DNA of 64,000 nucleotides from Pseudomonas asturiensis. GTDB taxonomy: Bacteria; Pseudomonadota; Gammaproteobacteria; Pseudomonadales; Pseudomonadaceae. This document shows, in pieces, positions 26,819 through 34,660 of the stretch. Where the stretch lies: NCBI RefSeq assembly GCF_900143095.1, contig NZ_FRDA01000017.1, positions 62,001 through 126,000 of the forward strand, read 5' to 3'. Each line of letters begins with the position of its first letter. The stretch's first letter is position 1. A program made the position numbers and the translations under genes. Under the pieces are notes generated by a model, which did not search any database, had not been told where the DNA came from, and worked only from the letters and a program-made list of their open reading frames with translations.

Positions 26819-27004
26819 ATGGACACCAAACTACTCGACATCCTTGCTTGCCCGATCTGCAAAGGCCCCTTGAAGCTCAGTGCGGACAAGACCGAGCTGA
26901 TCAGCAAGGGCGCAGGCCTTGCGTACCCTATTCGCGACGGCATTCCGGTGATGCTCGAAACCGAAGCACGCACGCTGACTGCCGATGAGCGTCTGGAAAA
27001 ATGA
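26819..27004 (+). CDS. Trm112-family small zinc protein (YcaR-like)
   Basis: A 61-residue Trm112-like protein. MDTKLLDILACPICKGPLKL is the family start, with one CxxC pair (C11, C14), and YPIRDGIPVMLETEAR the family end. Function in bacteria is not settled. It lies between lpxK and kdsB, as in most gammaproteobacteria, and overlaps kdsB by four bases. The ATG at 26819 is preferred over an earlier in-frame start at 26798. Confidence 0.93.
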   Translation: MDTKLLDILACPICKGPLKLSADKTELISKGAGLAYPIRDGIPVMLETEARTLTADERLEK

Positions 27005-27765
27005 CCACCGACTTCACCGTTGTGATTCCGGCGCGTTACGGCTCCAGCCGTTTTCCGGGCAAGCCGCTTAAAGTCATCGCGGGCAAGCCCATGGTCCAGC
27101 ATGTCTGGGAGCAGGCCCGCAAGAGCAGCGCTCAGCGTGTCGTGGTTGCCACTGACGACGCACGCATCGTTGAAGCCTGCCAGGCATTCGGCGCTGAAGT
27201 CTTGTTGACCCGCGAGGATCATAACTCCGGCACCGACCGTCTGGCCGAAGTGGCCACGCAACTGGGGCTGGCGGCTGATGCGATCGTCGTCAACGTGCAG
27301 GGTGACGAGCCGATGATTCCGCCTGCGGTGATTGATCAGGTGGCGCTTAATCTCGCGGCTCATCCTGAGGCTGGCATTTCGACGTTGGCCGAGCCCATCG
27401 ATGATGTGACGGCGCTGTTCAACCCGAATGTGGTGAAGGTTTCGTCCGACATCAACGGTCTCGCGCTGACGTTCAGCCGTGCGCCGTTGCCCTGGGCGCG
27501 TGATGCCCTGGCTGTGAGCCGTGACGTGTTGCCTGCAGACGTGCCTTATCGCCGTCATATCGGTATTTATGCCTATCGCGCCGGCTTTCTGCATGACTTT
27601 GTCAGTTGGGGGCCGTGCTGGCTGGAAAACACCGAAAACCTCGAGCAACTGCGTGCGCTCTGGAATGGCGTGCGTATTCATGTTGCCGATGCAATCGAGG
27701 CGCCGCCTGCGGGTGTCGACACCCCTGAAGACCTTGAGCGCGTAAAACGCCTGCTGGAGGTTTGA
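27001..27765 (+). CDS. kdsB: 3-deoxy-manno-octulosonate cytidylyltransferase
   Basis: A 254-residue CMP-Kdo synthetase that activates Kdo for the LPS inner core. Motifs: VIPARYGSSRFPGKPL at the nucleotide site, VVATDDARI, NSGTDRLAEVA, IVVNVQGDEPMIPP with the metal-binding Asp, and YRRHIGIYAYRAGFL. The length is normal for the family. It ends TTTGATG, so the next ATG overlaps its stop and opens a 12-codon frame before murB (see pseudogene entry). Confidence 0.97.
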   Translation: MTTDFTVVIPARYGSSRFPGKPLKVIAGKPMVQHVWEQARKSSAQRVVVATDDARIVEACQAFGAEVLLTREDHNSGTDRLAEVATQLGLAADAIVVNVQGDEPMIPPAVIDQVALNLAAHPEAGISTLAEPIDDVTALFNPNVVKVSSDINGLALTFSRAPLPWARDALAVSRDVLPADVPYRRHIGIYAYRAGFLHDFVSWGPCWLENTENLEQLRALWNGVRIHVADAIEAPPAGVDTPEDLERVKRLLEV

Positions 27766-27803
27766 TGTCAGTTCTCCAGTCGTTCGGGAAGGCAGTCCAA
27801 TGA
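27765..27803 (+). pseudogene. 12-codon ORF between kdsB and murB, possible remnant of ptpA
   Basis: The ATG overlaps the kdsB stop (TGATG), GGAGG lies six bases upstream, and its stop overlaps the murB start (ATGA). It encodes MSVLQSFGKAVQ. In PAO1 a low-molecular-weight protein tyrosine phosphatase gene (PA2978) lies between kdsB and murB. The overlaps on both sides and the MxVL start suggest an in-frame deletion that left both ends of that gene, but 12 codons cannot prove ancestry. Confidence 0.35.
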
Positions 27804-28819
27804 CGTTGCAGGTGCAGTCTGCAGTTTCCCTCAAGCCTTTCAACACCTTCGGTGTGGATGTGCGGGCACAACTGTTTGCCGAGGCGCACAGCGACGATGA
27901 TGTCCGCCAGGCCCTTGCGTACTCGACCGAGCACGATGTGCCGCTGCTGGTTATCGGCGGTGGCAGCAACCTGTTGCTCAGTGGTGATGTCAACGCATTG
28001 GTGTTGCGTATGGCCAGTCGTGGCGTTCGCATTGTGCGCGAGGACTGTTCTGAGGCCATTGTCGAGGCTGAAGCAGGTGAGCCCTGGCATCCCTTTGTTC
28101 AGGAGTCTCTGCGAATGGGGCTCGCCGGGCTGGAGAATCTCAGCCTTATCCCCGGTACGGTCGGCGCTGCGCCCATGCAGAACATCGGTGCCTATGGGGT
28201 CGAGATCAAGGACGTGTTTCACAGCCTGACTGCGCTGGACCGTGAAACCGGTGAGCTGCGCGAGTTCTCGCTGGAGGAGTGCGCGTTCGGCTATCGCGAC
28301 AGCGTGTTCAAGCACGAGGTGGGTCGCTGGCTGATCCTGCGTGTGCGCTTCAGGCTCTGTTGGGAGGCGAAGCTGCACCTGGAATACGGACCTGTCCGTC
28401 AGCGGCTGGACGAGCTGGGTATCCAGCATCCGACCCCATTTGATGTCAGTCGGGCAATCTGTGCGATCCGCAGCGAAAAACTGCCGGATCCTGCGGTGTT
28501 GGGCAATGCGGGCAGTTTCTTCAAGAACCCGGTCGTTTCCGCTGACGCCTTTGCTGCAATCAAGCATGAACATCCGAATGTGGTTGGTTATCCACAGGCT
28601 GATGCCGGAGTAAAGCTGGCGGCCGGCTGGTTGATCGAGCAGGCTGGCTGGAAGGGCTTTCGAGAGGGGGACGCGGGCGTACACGCGCTTCAATCGCTGG
28701 TGCTGGTCAACTATGGGCAGGCCACTGGCTTGCAACTGTTGAACCTGGCACATCGTATACAGGCTGACATCGCAGAGCGCTTCAATGTCGAGCTTGAGAT
28801 GGAGCCGAATCTTTACTGA
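27800..28819 (+). CDS. murB: UDP-N-acetylmuramate dehydrogenase (type I MurB)
   Basis: A 339-residue FAD enzyme that reduces UDP-GlcNAc-enolpyruvate in peptidoglycan synthesis. FAD-binding part: SLKPFNTFGVDVRA, LVIGGGSNLLLSGDV, LSLIPGTVGAAPMQNIGAYG. Catalytic part: CAFGYRDSVFK (Tyr), NAGSFFKNPV (Ser proton donor), and YPQADAGVKLAAGWLIEQAG. The length fits type I MurB (342 in E. coli). The ATG is embedded in the stop of the short upstream frame, with GGAAGG before it. The last gene of the exbB-murB run. Confidence 0.97.
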   Translation: MTLQVQSAVSLKPFNTFGVDVRAQLFAEAHSDDDVRQALAYSTEHDVPLLVIGGGSNLLLSGDVNALVLRMASRGVRIVREDCSEAIVEAEAGEPWHPFVQESLRMGLAGLENLSLIPGTVGAAPMQNIGAYGVEIKDVFHSLTALDRETGELREFSLEECAFGYRDSVFKHEVGRWLILRVRFRLCWEAKLHLEYGPVRQRLDELGIQHPTPFDVSRAICAIRSEKLPDPAVLGNAGSFFKNPVVSADAFAAIKHEHPNVVGYPQADAGVKLAAGWLIEQAGWKGFREGDAGVHALQSLVLVNYGQATGLQLLNLAHRIQADIAERFNVELEMEPNLY

Positions 28820-28854
28820 GTCGTGCTTTTTAAAATCGCTGGCTGATCCTCCCC

Positions 28855-28956
28855 ATCGCATTTCGTTACACCTAACCCTGCTGGATGAATACCAGGCTAA
28901 GTGGCAGGGAGTCCTCCTGTTCTCTTCAGGGGTTGCGTTGTAACGCTGGGTGCGAT
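28855..28956 (+). ncRNA. Candidate structured RNA with three-way junction downstream of murB
   Basis: Closing arms ATCGCA (28855-28860)/TGCGAT (28951-28956), then CGTTACA (28864-28870)/TGTAACG (28939-28945), then AACCCTG (28874-28880)/CAGGGGTT (28927-28934, one bulge). Inside are two small hairpins, CTGG/CCAG (28881-28895) and CAGG/CCTG (28905-28919), each with a seven-base loop. A strong terminator follows at 28987. It could be a murB 3' UTR element or a separate sRNA; TAAAAT at 28831 is a possible -10. I do not recognise a named family. Confidence 0.4.
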
Positions 28957-28986
28957 CAATCACCGGATCGCTCAAATCGCAGGCAT

Positions 28987-29023
28987 AAAAAAGCCCTGCC
29001 TGTTTGCACAGGCAGGGCTTTTT
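28987..29023. terminator. Bidirectional terminator between murB and rne
   Basis: A perfect 13-base stem AAGCCCTGCCTGT/ACAGGCAGGGCTT with loop TTGC, an A-run on one side and a T-run on the other. It serves both convergent genes. Confidence 0.93.
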
Positions 29024-29035
29024 CATGGGTCGGGT

Positions 29036-32000
29036 TTAGACGAGGGGTTTAGGCTCGGTTTCTTTCCCGGCGTGTTGCTGCTCAGCATTTTCCTCGGTTG
29101 TCAGCGAAGGCTGGGCCGATTCTGCTTCAGGCGCAACCGGTGCAGGTTCGGCAACGACCGGCGTAGCGGAGGCGGCCTGTTCGGCTTCCTTCTGACGGCG
29201 AGCTTCTTCTTCACGCTTGCGGCGACGAACTTCACGAGGATCGTTCGGTGCACGACCTGTGCTGCTGACCGGCAAGGCAGGGGCTTCAACAGCCACAGGC
29301 TCTTGAGCTTCGTGCACAGCCGGTGCCTCTTCAGCCGCGGGGGCTTGTGGTGCGAAGTACGGAGCAGGCTCCTCCTTCACGAACACAGGCTCTGCAGCAG
29401 GGGCAGGTGTTGGCAGCTCGGCGGATTCAGTGGCTGGCACGTCTTCCTGGGCCTTGGCTTCGACCGGAGCCTGCGGCTCTGGCGTGGGTTCCGGCGTTGG
29501 CGTGAACGGTACGACGCGCTCTGCGTGAGGCGCTTCAAACAGTTCGGTCTGCGCAGCGATGGCCGGTGCTTCGGTCACTGTCGGTTGAACCTCAACCTCA
29601 GGGGCCGCGTGTACGCTTGGTGCTTCGTCAGCAACAGGCGCTTCGACAGCAGGCAGTTCGACAGTCGGTTCTGCTGCGACTGGCGCTGGTTCGGCCGGTG
29701 CTTCAACGACAGGCGATTCAACCGCTGGCGCTTCGGTCGCGGGTGTCTCGACAACCGGCGTTGGCTCTGCAGTATCAGCCACAGGCGCTTCAACGGAGCT
29801 GTTGGCGCGTTCGGCCTGCTCGTTGGCCTGAGCCTCGGCAGGAGCGCTGATCACGGTGCTGGCGACAGCAGCGGTAGCGGCCAGACCGGCAGCCACATCA
29901 GTGCCTTGCTCTTCTTCGCTGCCGTTCTCTTCGGAGCCTTCGATCACGTTGCCGTTGGCGTCACGCTGACGTTCACGACGGTTACTGCGACGACGCTGAC
30001 CGCGGGAGCGGCGACGAGGGCGTTCGCCGTCGTTGCTGTCCTGGTTGTCTTCGTGAGCCTGCTCTTCGTTGAGCAGCACTTCTTCTTCGCTCGTCTCAAC
30101 AACCGCCTGCTCGGCACGTGGCTGACGCTCTTCACGCGGGGCACGAGGCTGGCGTTCTTCACGCGGTGCGCGCTCAGGACGCTCTTCGCGTGCCAGGCTC
30201 ACCGCAGGTGCGGCATCCAGAGGTTCGCGCAGTTCGCGCACCGGACGCTCTTCACGACCTTCGCGAGGCTTGCGCTCACGGGAGGTGCGAGCCGGACGCT
30301 CTTCACGTGGAGTGGTGGTCGTTGCTGCGTCGTCACGTACTTCGCGAGGTGTGCGCTCTTCACGAGGTGCGCGTTCTTCGCGTGGAGCACGTTCTTCACG
30401 AGGTGCACGTTCTTCGCGCGGAGCGCGTTCTGCACGCTCTTCACGTGGAGCACGTTCTTCACGAGGCTTGCGCTCTTCGTCGCGACGATTGTTGCGACCG
30501 CGGCTCTGCTGACGACCGTTACGACGTTCCTCGTTGCGGGCCGGGCGTTCGGTGGCAGCTGGTTTTTCGACCACTACCGGTGCAACAGGCTCTTCCTTGG
30601 TCGCGAACAGGCTGACCAGCGATTTCACCAGGCCCTTGAACAGGCTTGGCTCGGGCATGACCGGCGCTGGCGCTGCCGGGGCGGCTTCCACAGGAACTGG
30701 CGCATTGGCGCGAGCCGGGGCTGTCTTGACTGCCGCTTCCTGGCGAACCAGGGTGCGGGTCGCTGCAGCCAGCGGAGCGATTTCTTCCACTTCGGCAGCG
30801 GCAGCAGCGATTTCGTAGCTGGACTGGTTGTTGTGGGCTTCCGGGCTGTCATCACGCAGACGCTGCACTTCGAAGTGCGGAGTTTCGAGATGATCGTTCG
30901 GCAGGATGATGATGCGTGCACGGGTGCGCAGTTCGATCTTGGTGATCGAGTTGCGCTTCTCGTTGAGCAGGAATGCAGCAACCGGGATCGGCACCTGGGC
31001 GCGTACTTCGGCAGTACGGTCTTTCAGGGCTTCTTCTTCGATCAGGCGCAGGATGGCCAGCGACAGCGACTCAACATCACGGATGATGCCGGTGCCGTTG
31101 CAGCGCGGGCAGACGATGCCGCTGCTTTCGCCGAGCGATGGACGCAGACGCTGACGGGACATTTCCAGCAGGCCGAAGCGCGAGATGCGACCGACCTGAA
31201 CGCGGGCGCGGTCGGCTTCCAGGCTTTCACGGACCTTTTCTTCCACGGCGCGCTGGTTCTTGGCCGGCGTCATGTCGATGAAGTCGATGACGATCAGGCC
31301 GCCGATGTCACGCAGGCGCAATTGGCGGGCGATTTCTTCAGCCGCTTCAAGGTTGGTCTGCAGGGCGGTTTCTTCGATGTCGCTGCCTTTTGTGGCGCGC
31401 GCCGAGTTGATGTCGATGGACACCAGGGCTTCGGTCGGATCGATGACGATGGAGCCACCGGAAGGCAGTTCGACGACGCGCTGGAAAGCGGTCTCGATCT
31501 GGCTTTCGATCTGGAAACGGTTGAACAGCGGAACGCTGTCTTCGTACAGCTTGATCTTGCTGGCGTACTGCGGCATCACCTGGCGGATGAAGGTCAGCGC
31601 TTCTTCCTGGGCTTCGACGCTGTCGATCAGGACTTCACCGATGTCCTGGCGCAGGTAGTCGCGGATGGCGCGGATGATGACGTTGCTTTCCTGGTAGATC
31701 AGGAAAGGTGCGGAGCGATCCAGGGACGCTTCCTTGATGGCGGTCCACAGTTGCAACAGGTAATCGAGGTCCCATTGCATCTCTTCGCTGCTGCGACCCA
31801 GACCTGCGGTGCGCACGATCAGACCCATGTCGGCCGGTGCGATCAGGCCGTTCAGTGCTTCACGCAGTTCATTGCGTTCTTCACCTTCGATGCGACGCGA
31901 AATGCCGCCGGCACGCGGGTTGTTTGGCATCAGGACCAGATAGCGGCCTGCCAGGCTGATGAAGGTGGTCAGGGCTGCGCCCTTGTTGCCACGCTCTTCT

Positions 32001-32311
32001 TTCTCGACCTGAACGATGACTTCCTGGCCTTCGCTCAGGACGTCCTTGATGTTGACGCGGCCTTCAGGGGCTTTCTTGAAGTACTCGCGGGAGATTTCCT
32101 TGAGGGGCAGAAAGCCGTGGCGCTCAGAGCCGAAATCGACAAAGGCAGCCTCAAGGCTTGGTTCGATGCGAGTGATACGGCCTTTGTAGATGTTGGCCTT
32201 TTTCTGCTCGCGTGCACCTGATTCGATGTCCAGGTCGTAGAGGCGCTGGCCGTCTACCAGTGCAACACGCAACTCTTCAGGTTGAGTTGCGTTAATCAGC
32301 ATTCTTTTCAT
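29036..32311 (-). CDS. rne: Ribonuclease E
   Basis: A 1091-residue endoribonuclease, the scaffold of the RNA degradosome. Start MKRMLINATQPEELRVALVD at ATG 32311. The catalytic half has the S1 domain (about 37-119), 5' sensor, the DNase I-like site with FIDMTPAKNQ, and the Zn-link CPRCNGTG near 400. The C-terminal half is disordered: an arginine-rich APREER tandem repeat (about 612-656), further Arg/Glu blocks, a Pro/Ala/Val/Glu-rich stretch, and a late conserved GRAPNDPREVRRRKREEEAR. An open frame extends to 32359 but without support. Autoregulation through the 5' leader is known for E. coli rne and is likely here given the long leader (32312-32963). Confidence 0.97.
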   Translation of the reverse strand: MKRMLINATQPEELRVALVDGQRLYDLDIESGAREQKKANIYKGRITRIEPSLEAAFVDFGSERHGFLPLKEISREYFKKAPEGRVNIKDVLSEGQEVIVQVEKEERGNKGAALTTFISLAGRYLVLMPNNPRAGGISRRIEGEERNELREALNGLIAPADMGLIVRTAGLGRSSEEMQWDLDYLLQLWTAIKEASLDRSAPFLIYQESNVIIRAIRDYLRQDIGEVLIDSVEAQEEALTFIRQVMPQYASKIKLYEDSVPLFNRFQIESQIETAFQRVVELPSGGSIVIDPTEALVSIDINSARATKGSDIEETALQTNLEAAEEIARQLRLRDIGGLIVIDFIDMTPAKNQRAVEEKVRESLEADRARVQVGRISRFGLLEMSRQRLRPSLGESSGIVCPRCNGTGIIRDVESLSLAILRLIEEEALKDRTAEVRAQVPIPVAAFLLNEKRNSITKIELRTRARIIILPNDHLETPHFEVQRLRDDSPEAHNNQSSYEIAAAAAEVEEIAPLAAATRTLVRQEAAVKTAPARANAPVPVEAAPAAPAPVMPEPSLFKGLVKSLVSLFATKEEPVAPVVVEKPAATERPARNEERRNGRQQSRGRNNRRDEERKPREERAPREERAERAPREERAPREERAPREERAPREERTPREVRDDAATTTTPREERPARTSRERKPREGREERPVRELREPLDAAPAVSLAREERPERAPREERQPRAPREERQPRAEQAVVETSEEEVLLNEEQAHEDNQDSNDGERPRRRSRGQRRRSNRRERQRDANGNVIEGSEENGSEEEQGTDVAAGLAATAAVASTVISAPAEAQANEQAERANSSVEAPVADTAEPTPVVETPATEAPAVESPVVEAPAEPAPVAAEPTVELPAVEAPVADEAPSVHAAPEVEVQPTVTEAPAIAAQTELFEAPHAERVVPFTPTPEPTPEPQAPVEAKAQEDVPATESAELPTPAPAAEPVFVKEEPAPYFAPQAPAAEEAPAVHEAQEPVAVEAPALPVSSTGRAPNDPREVRRRKREEEARRQKEAEQAASATPVVAEPAPVAPEAESAQPSLTTEENAEQQHAGKETEPKPLV
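30343..30475 (-). repeat. Tandem APREER-coding repeat in rne
   Basis: About six imperfect 18-base units encode APREER-type hexapeptides in the RNase E C-terminal half, with further partial copies upstream and downstream. The nucleotide sequences are nearly identical among units, so the number may vary between strains. Arginine-rich repeats of this kind (REER/REPR-type) occur in Pseudomonas RNase E and are thought to bind RNA or partners. Confidence 0.8.
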
Positions 32312-32963
32312 GTAGTACCGTCGGTTTCCGGGCTGCCGGAAACGGCGTTCGGCACACACGACTTCTCACGGTCGGTGTCAGGGCACGTCAAGAGTGGTTG
32401 GACACTCCAGTGTCTAGCGATTTTCCTGCCCAGAAGGGGCAGGGCGTCGCGACGACGTTTCCTGCTTGCTGTGGTGACCTAGGACACCCTTTCAGCAAAA
32501 GCTTTGTCAGGAGGAGGAATCGACCATCGGTAGCGGACGAGATGAAGCGTCTAGAACAAGCCTTTTGCTACACAGTCCGATGGTTGTGCGTCTCCACCCT
32601 ACACGTATCCCTGATAATTCGGGTGCTGCCGCGCGCAGAATCCGCAGCGGGTTGGCATTTACCGCGATCTTCGATAGGGAAGGTCGCGCATCATGGCTTT
32701 AGGCGTTGTTCCCGAAACATTCGCTCGTAGCGTCTGGAAGCGACTGCACCTTGTGAACTGGCCGTGAATTATTCGCACTGAAGGCGAGCTGTCTGCTCAG
32801 CGATCTGGCGTGTTTCCGGCCTCATGTCACCCGCGCTTGTTACGTTTCCAGCATGCTGCGTTGTCACCGAAAGCCTCGTAGGACGGCCTCACGTCCTGTT
32901 GAATTGCGTTGGTCAGGGTCGGTTGTCAACCGTTGGTCCGCTGTCCGGCCGCTTTTGGCGGCG
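32312..32963 (-). promoter_or_regulatory. rne: Long 5' leader of rne
   Basis: About 650 bases without a credible gene, between the rne start and its predicted promoter. It holds several hairpins, including CCTGCCC/GGGCAGG (about 32426-32443), GACAC/GTGTC (32401-32414) and GGACG/CGTCC (32881-32896). A similarly long leader controls rne autoregulation in E. coli, where RNase E cuts its own mRNA. Confidence 0.6.
32324..32343 (-). promoter_or_regulatory. Hairpin next to the rne start codon
   Basis: A perfect eight-base stem GTTTCCGG/CCGGAAAC with a four-base loop, 12 bases upstream of the rne ATG. No good ribosome binding site is seen between the stem and the ATG. The hairpin could limit ribosome entry. 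Confidence 0.6.
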
Positions 32964-32969
32964 TTCGCG

Positions 32970-32998
32970 ACTATAGCAGCAATCATTAAGTGCTTCAA
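32970..32998 (-). promoter_or_regulatory. rne: Predicted sigma70 promoter of rne
   Basis: On the minus strand TTGAAG, a 17-base spacer and TATAGT. The -35 covers plus-strand 32998-32993 and the -10 covers 32975-32970; transcription would begin near 32963. Confidence 0.75.
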
Positions 32999-33020
32999 AT
33001 CCATAAAAAATTGTTATGAT
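32993..33020 (+). promoter_or_regulatory. rluC: Possible rluC promoter, overlapping the rne -35
   Basis: TATGAT at 33015-33020 is a good -10; the best -35 at normal distance is weak (CTTCAA at 32993-32998) and coincides with the rne -35 on the other strand. The predicted start of transcription falls at about 33027, the base before the rluC ATG. Confidence 0.35.
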
Positions 33021-33027
33021 TTGCGGC

Positions 33028-33984
33028 ATGACGAATATTGCCCCTCCAACCCCCGGCGTCCAGCTGGTAGAGGTTGCGCCGGAACTTGCCGGTCAACGCA
33101 TCGATAATTTTCTGATCACTTATCTCAAGGGTGTGCCCAAGACCTTGATTTACCGCATTTTGCGCAAAGGCGAAGTGCGTGTGAACAAGGGGCGGATCAA
33201 GCCCGAGTACAAGTTGCAGGCAGGAGATATCGTCCGCATTCCCCCTGTGCGTGTGCCTGAGCGCGACGAGCCTGTGCCCGTTGCGCAGGGGCTTTTGCAG
33301 CGCCTGGAAGCAGCCATTGTTTACGAGGACAAGGCGCTGATCGTGCTCAACAAGCCCGCCGGCATTGCCGTGCATGGTGGCAGCGGCCTGAGCTTCGGTG
33401 TCATTGAAGCCTTCCGCCAGTTGCGCCCTGATGCCAAGGAGCTGGAACTGGTGCACCGTCTGGATCGCGACACCTCCGGCCTGCTGATGATTGCCAAGAA
33501 GCGCAGCATGTTGCGCCACCTGCATGAAGCCCTGCGCGGCGACGGCGTGGATAAGCGCTATATGGCGCTGGTGCGTGGCAACTGGCCGACGGCCGTCAAG
33601 CAGGTCCGTGCGCCGTTGCTCAAGAGTAATCTGCGTTCCGGCGAGCGAATGGTTGAAGTCAACGAAGAAGGCAAGGAGGCGCTGACGATCTTCAAGGTGC
33701 TGCGCCGCTTCGGCGATTTCGCCACCATGGTCGAGGCCAAGCCGGTGACCGGTCGTACTCACCAGATTCGCGTTCACACGCTGCATGCCGGGCATGCGAT
33801 TGCGGGTGACACCAAGTACGGCGATGAGGATTTCAGTCGCGAAATTCGCGACCTGGGCGGCAAGCGCCTGTTTCTGCACGCCTACATGTTGACCGTGCCG
33901 CTGCAGGATGGCGGCAAGCTGACCTTGCAGGCGCCGGTTGATGAAATGTGGGCCAAGACTGTGGAGCGTTTGAGTGCGCCGTGA
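33028..33984 (+). CDS. rluC: 23S rRNA pseudouridine(955/2504/2580) synthase
   Basis: A 318-residue RsuA/RluA-family synthase. An N-terminal S4 RNA-binding domain (about 18-80, AGQRIDNFLITYLKGVPKTL, KGEVRVNKGRIKP) precedes the catalytic domain with LVHRLDRDTSGLLMIAKK, in which the second Asp near 147 is the nucleophile, and KPVTGRTHQIRVHTLHAGH. The length equals E. coli RluC (319). ATG 33028 fits homologues; the in-frame ATG at 33016 sits inside the likely -10 box. No Shine-Dalgarno sequence precedes either ATG. Confidence 0.95.
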   Translation: MTNIAPPTPGVQLVEVAPELAGQRIDNFLITYLKGVPKTLIYRILRKGEVRVNKGRIKPEYKLQAGDIVRIPPVRVPERDEPVPVAQGLLQRLEAAIVYEDKALIVLNKPAGIAVHGGSGLSFGVIEAFRQLRPDAKELELVHRLDRDTSGLLMIAKKRSMLRHLHEALRGDGVDKRYMALVRGNWPTAVKQVRAPLLKSNLRSGERMVEVNEEGKEALTIFKVLRRFGDFATMVEAKPVTGRTHQIRVHTLHAGHAIAGDTKYGDEDFSREIRDLGGKRLFLHAYMLTVPLQDGGKLTLQAPVDEMWAKTVERLSAP

Positions 33985-34636
33985 TTACGATCTGCTGATT
34001 TTTGACTGGGATGGCACGCTGGCAGACTCTATCGGACGCATTGTTCACGCCATGCGGACTGCGGCTATCGGCGGTGATATGCCGGTGCGGGACGACGATG
34101 CGATCAAGGGCATTATCGGTCTGGGCCTGCCGGAGGCGATTCGCACCCTTTATCCGCTGATTACCGCTGACGAGCTGATCGACTTTCGGCAGCGCTACGC
34201 TGACAGTTACATGGCCATGGATGAAGTGCCATCGCCCTTGTTCGAGGGGGTGCTGGAGTCCATGCAGGCGTTTCGTCATGAGGGGTATCGGCTGGCGGTT
34301 GCGACGGGCAAGGCGCGTCGTGGGCTGGATCGAGTGCTCAAGGCCAACGCCTGGCAGGATTTTTTCGACATCACCCGGGCTGCCGACGAAACGGCGAGCA
34401 AGCCTGATCCGCTGATGTTGCACGAAATCATGGCGCATTGTGATGTTGCCCCCGAGCGTTCGCTGATGATCGGTGATTCGTCGTTCGATCTACAGATGGC
34501 GCGCAATGCGGGTATGGATTCGGTTGCGGTGGGCTACGGCGCGCAATCGCTGGATTCGCTGCGTGAGTACCAGCCTTGTCTGGCCATCGAACACTTTTCG
34601 GAGCTGCGCACCTGGTTGAACCGGTGCGGCGTTTAA
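33974..34636 (+). CDS. HAD-superfamily hydrolase, phosphoglycolate-phosphatase-like
   Basis: A 220-residue HAD phosphatase. Motif I is FDWDGTLAD at about 9-17 (two catalytic Asp), motif II LAVATGKARRGLD near 100, motif III KPDPLMLHEIM near 142 and motif IV MIGDSSFDLQMARNAG near 163. The helical cap lies between motifs I and II. The substrate is not deducible; family members include Gph. The GTG start overlaps rluC by 11 bases, so the two are translated together, as in other pseudomonads. Confidence 0.9.
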   Translation: MRRDYDLLIFDWDGTLADSIGRIVHAMRTAAIGGDMPVRDDDAIKGIIGLGLPEAIRTLYPLITADELIDFRQRYADSYMAMDEVPSPLFEGVLESMQAFRHEGYRLAVATGKARRGLDRVLKANAWQDFFDITRAADETASKPDPLMLHEIMAHCDVAPERSLMIGDSSFDLQMARNAGMDSVAVGYGAQSLDSLREYQPCLAIEHFSELRTWLNRCGV

Positions 34637-34660
34637 TTATCGGGTTGGAGCGAGTTGAGC

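Noticed and set aside
27602..29026. A 474-codon minus-strand frame over murB and the murB-rne gap
   Set aside because: It is antisense to murB and runs through the strong terminator at 28987, with no family similarity.
28901..32221. A 1106-codon open frame on the plus strand across rne
   Set aside because: It is antisense to a clear RNase E gene. It reads as low-complexity Arg/Phe/Gly-rich protein, created by the codon bias of rne.
32398..32730. A 110-codon frame in the rne-rluC gap
   Set aside because: It has no ribosome binding site or known domain, and lies within the predicted rne leader on the other strand.
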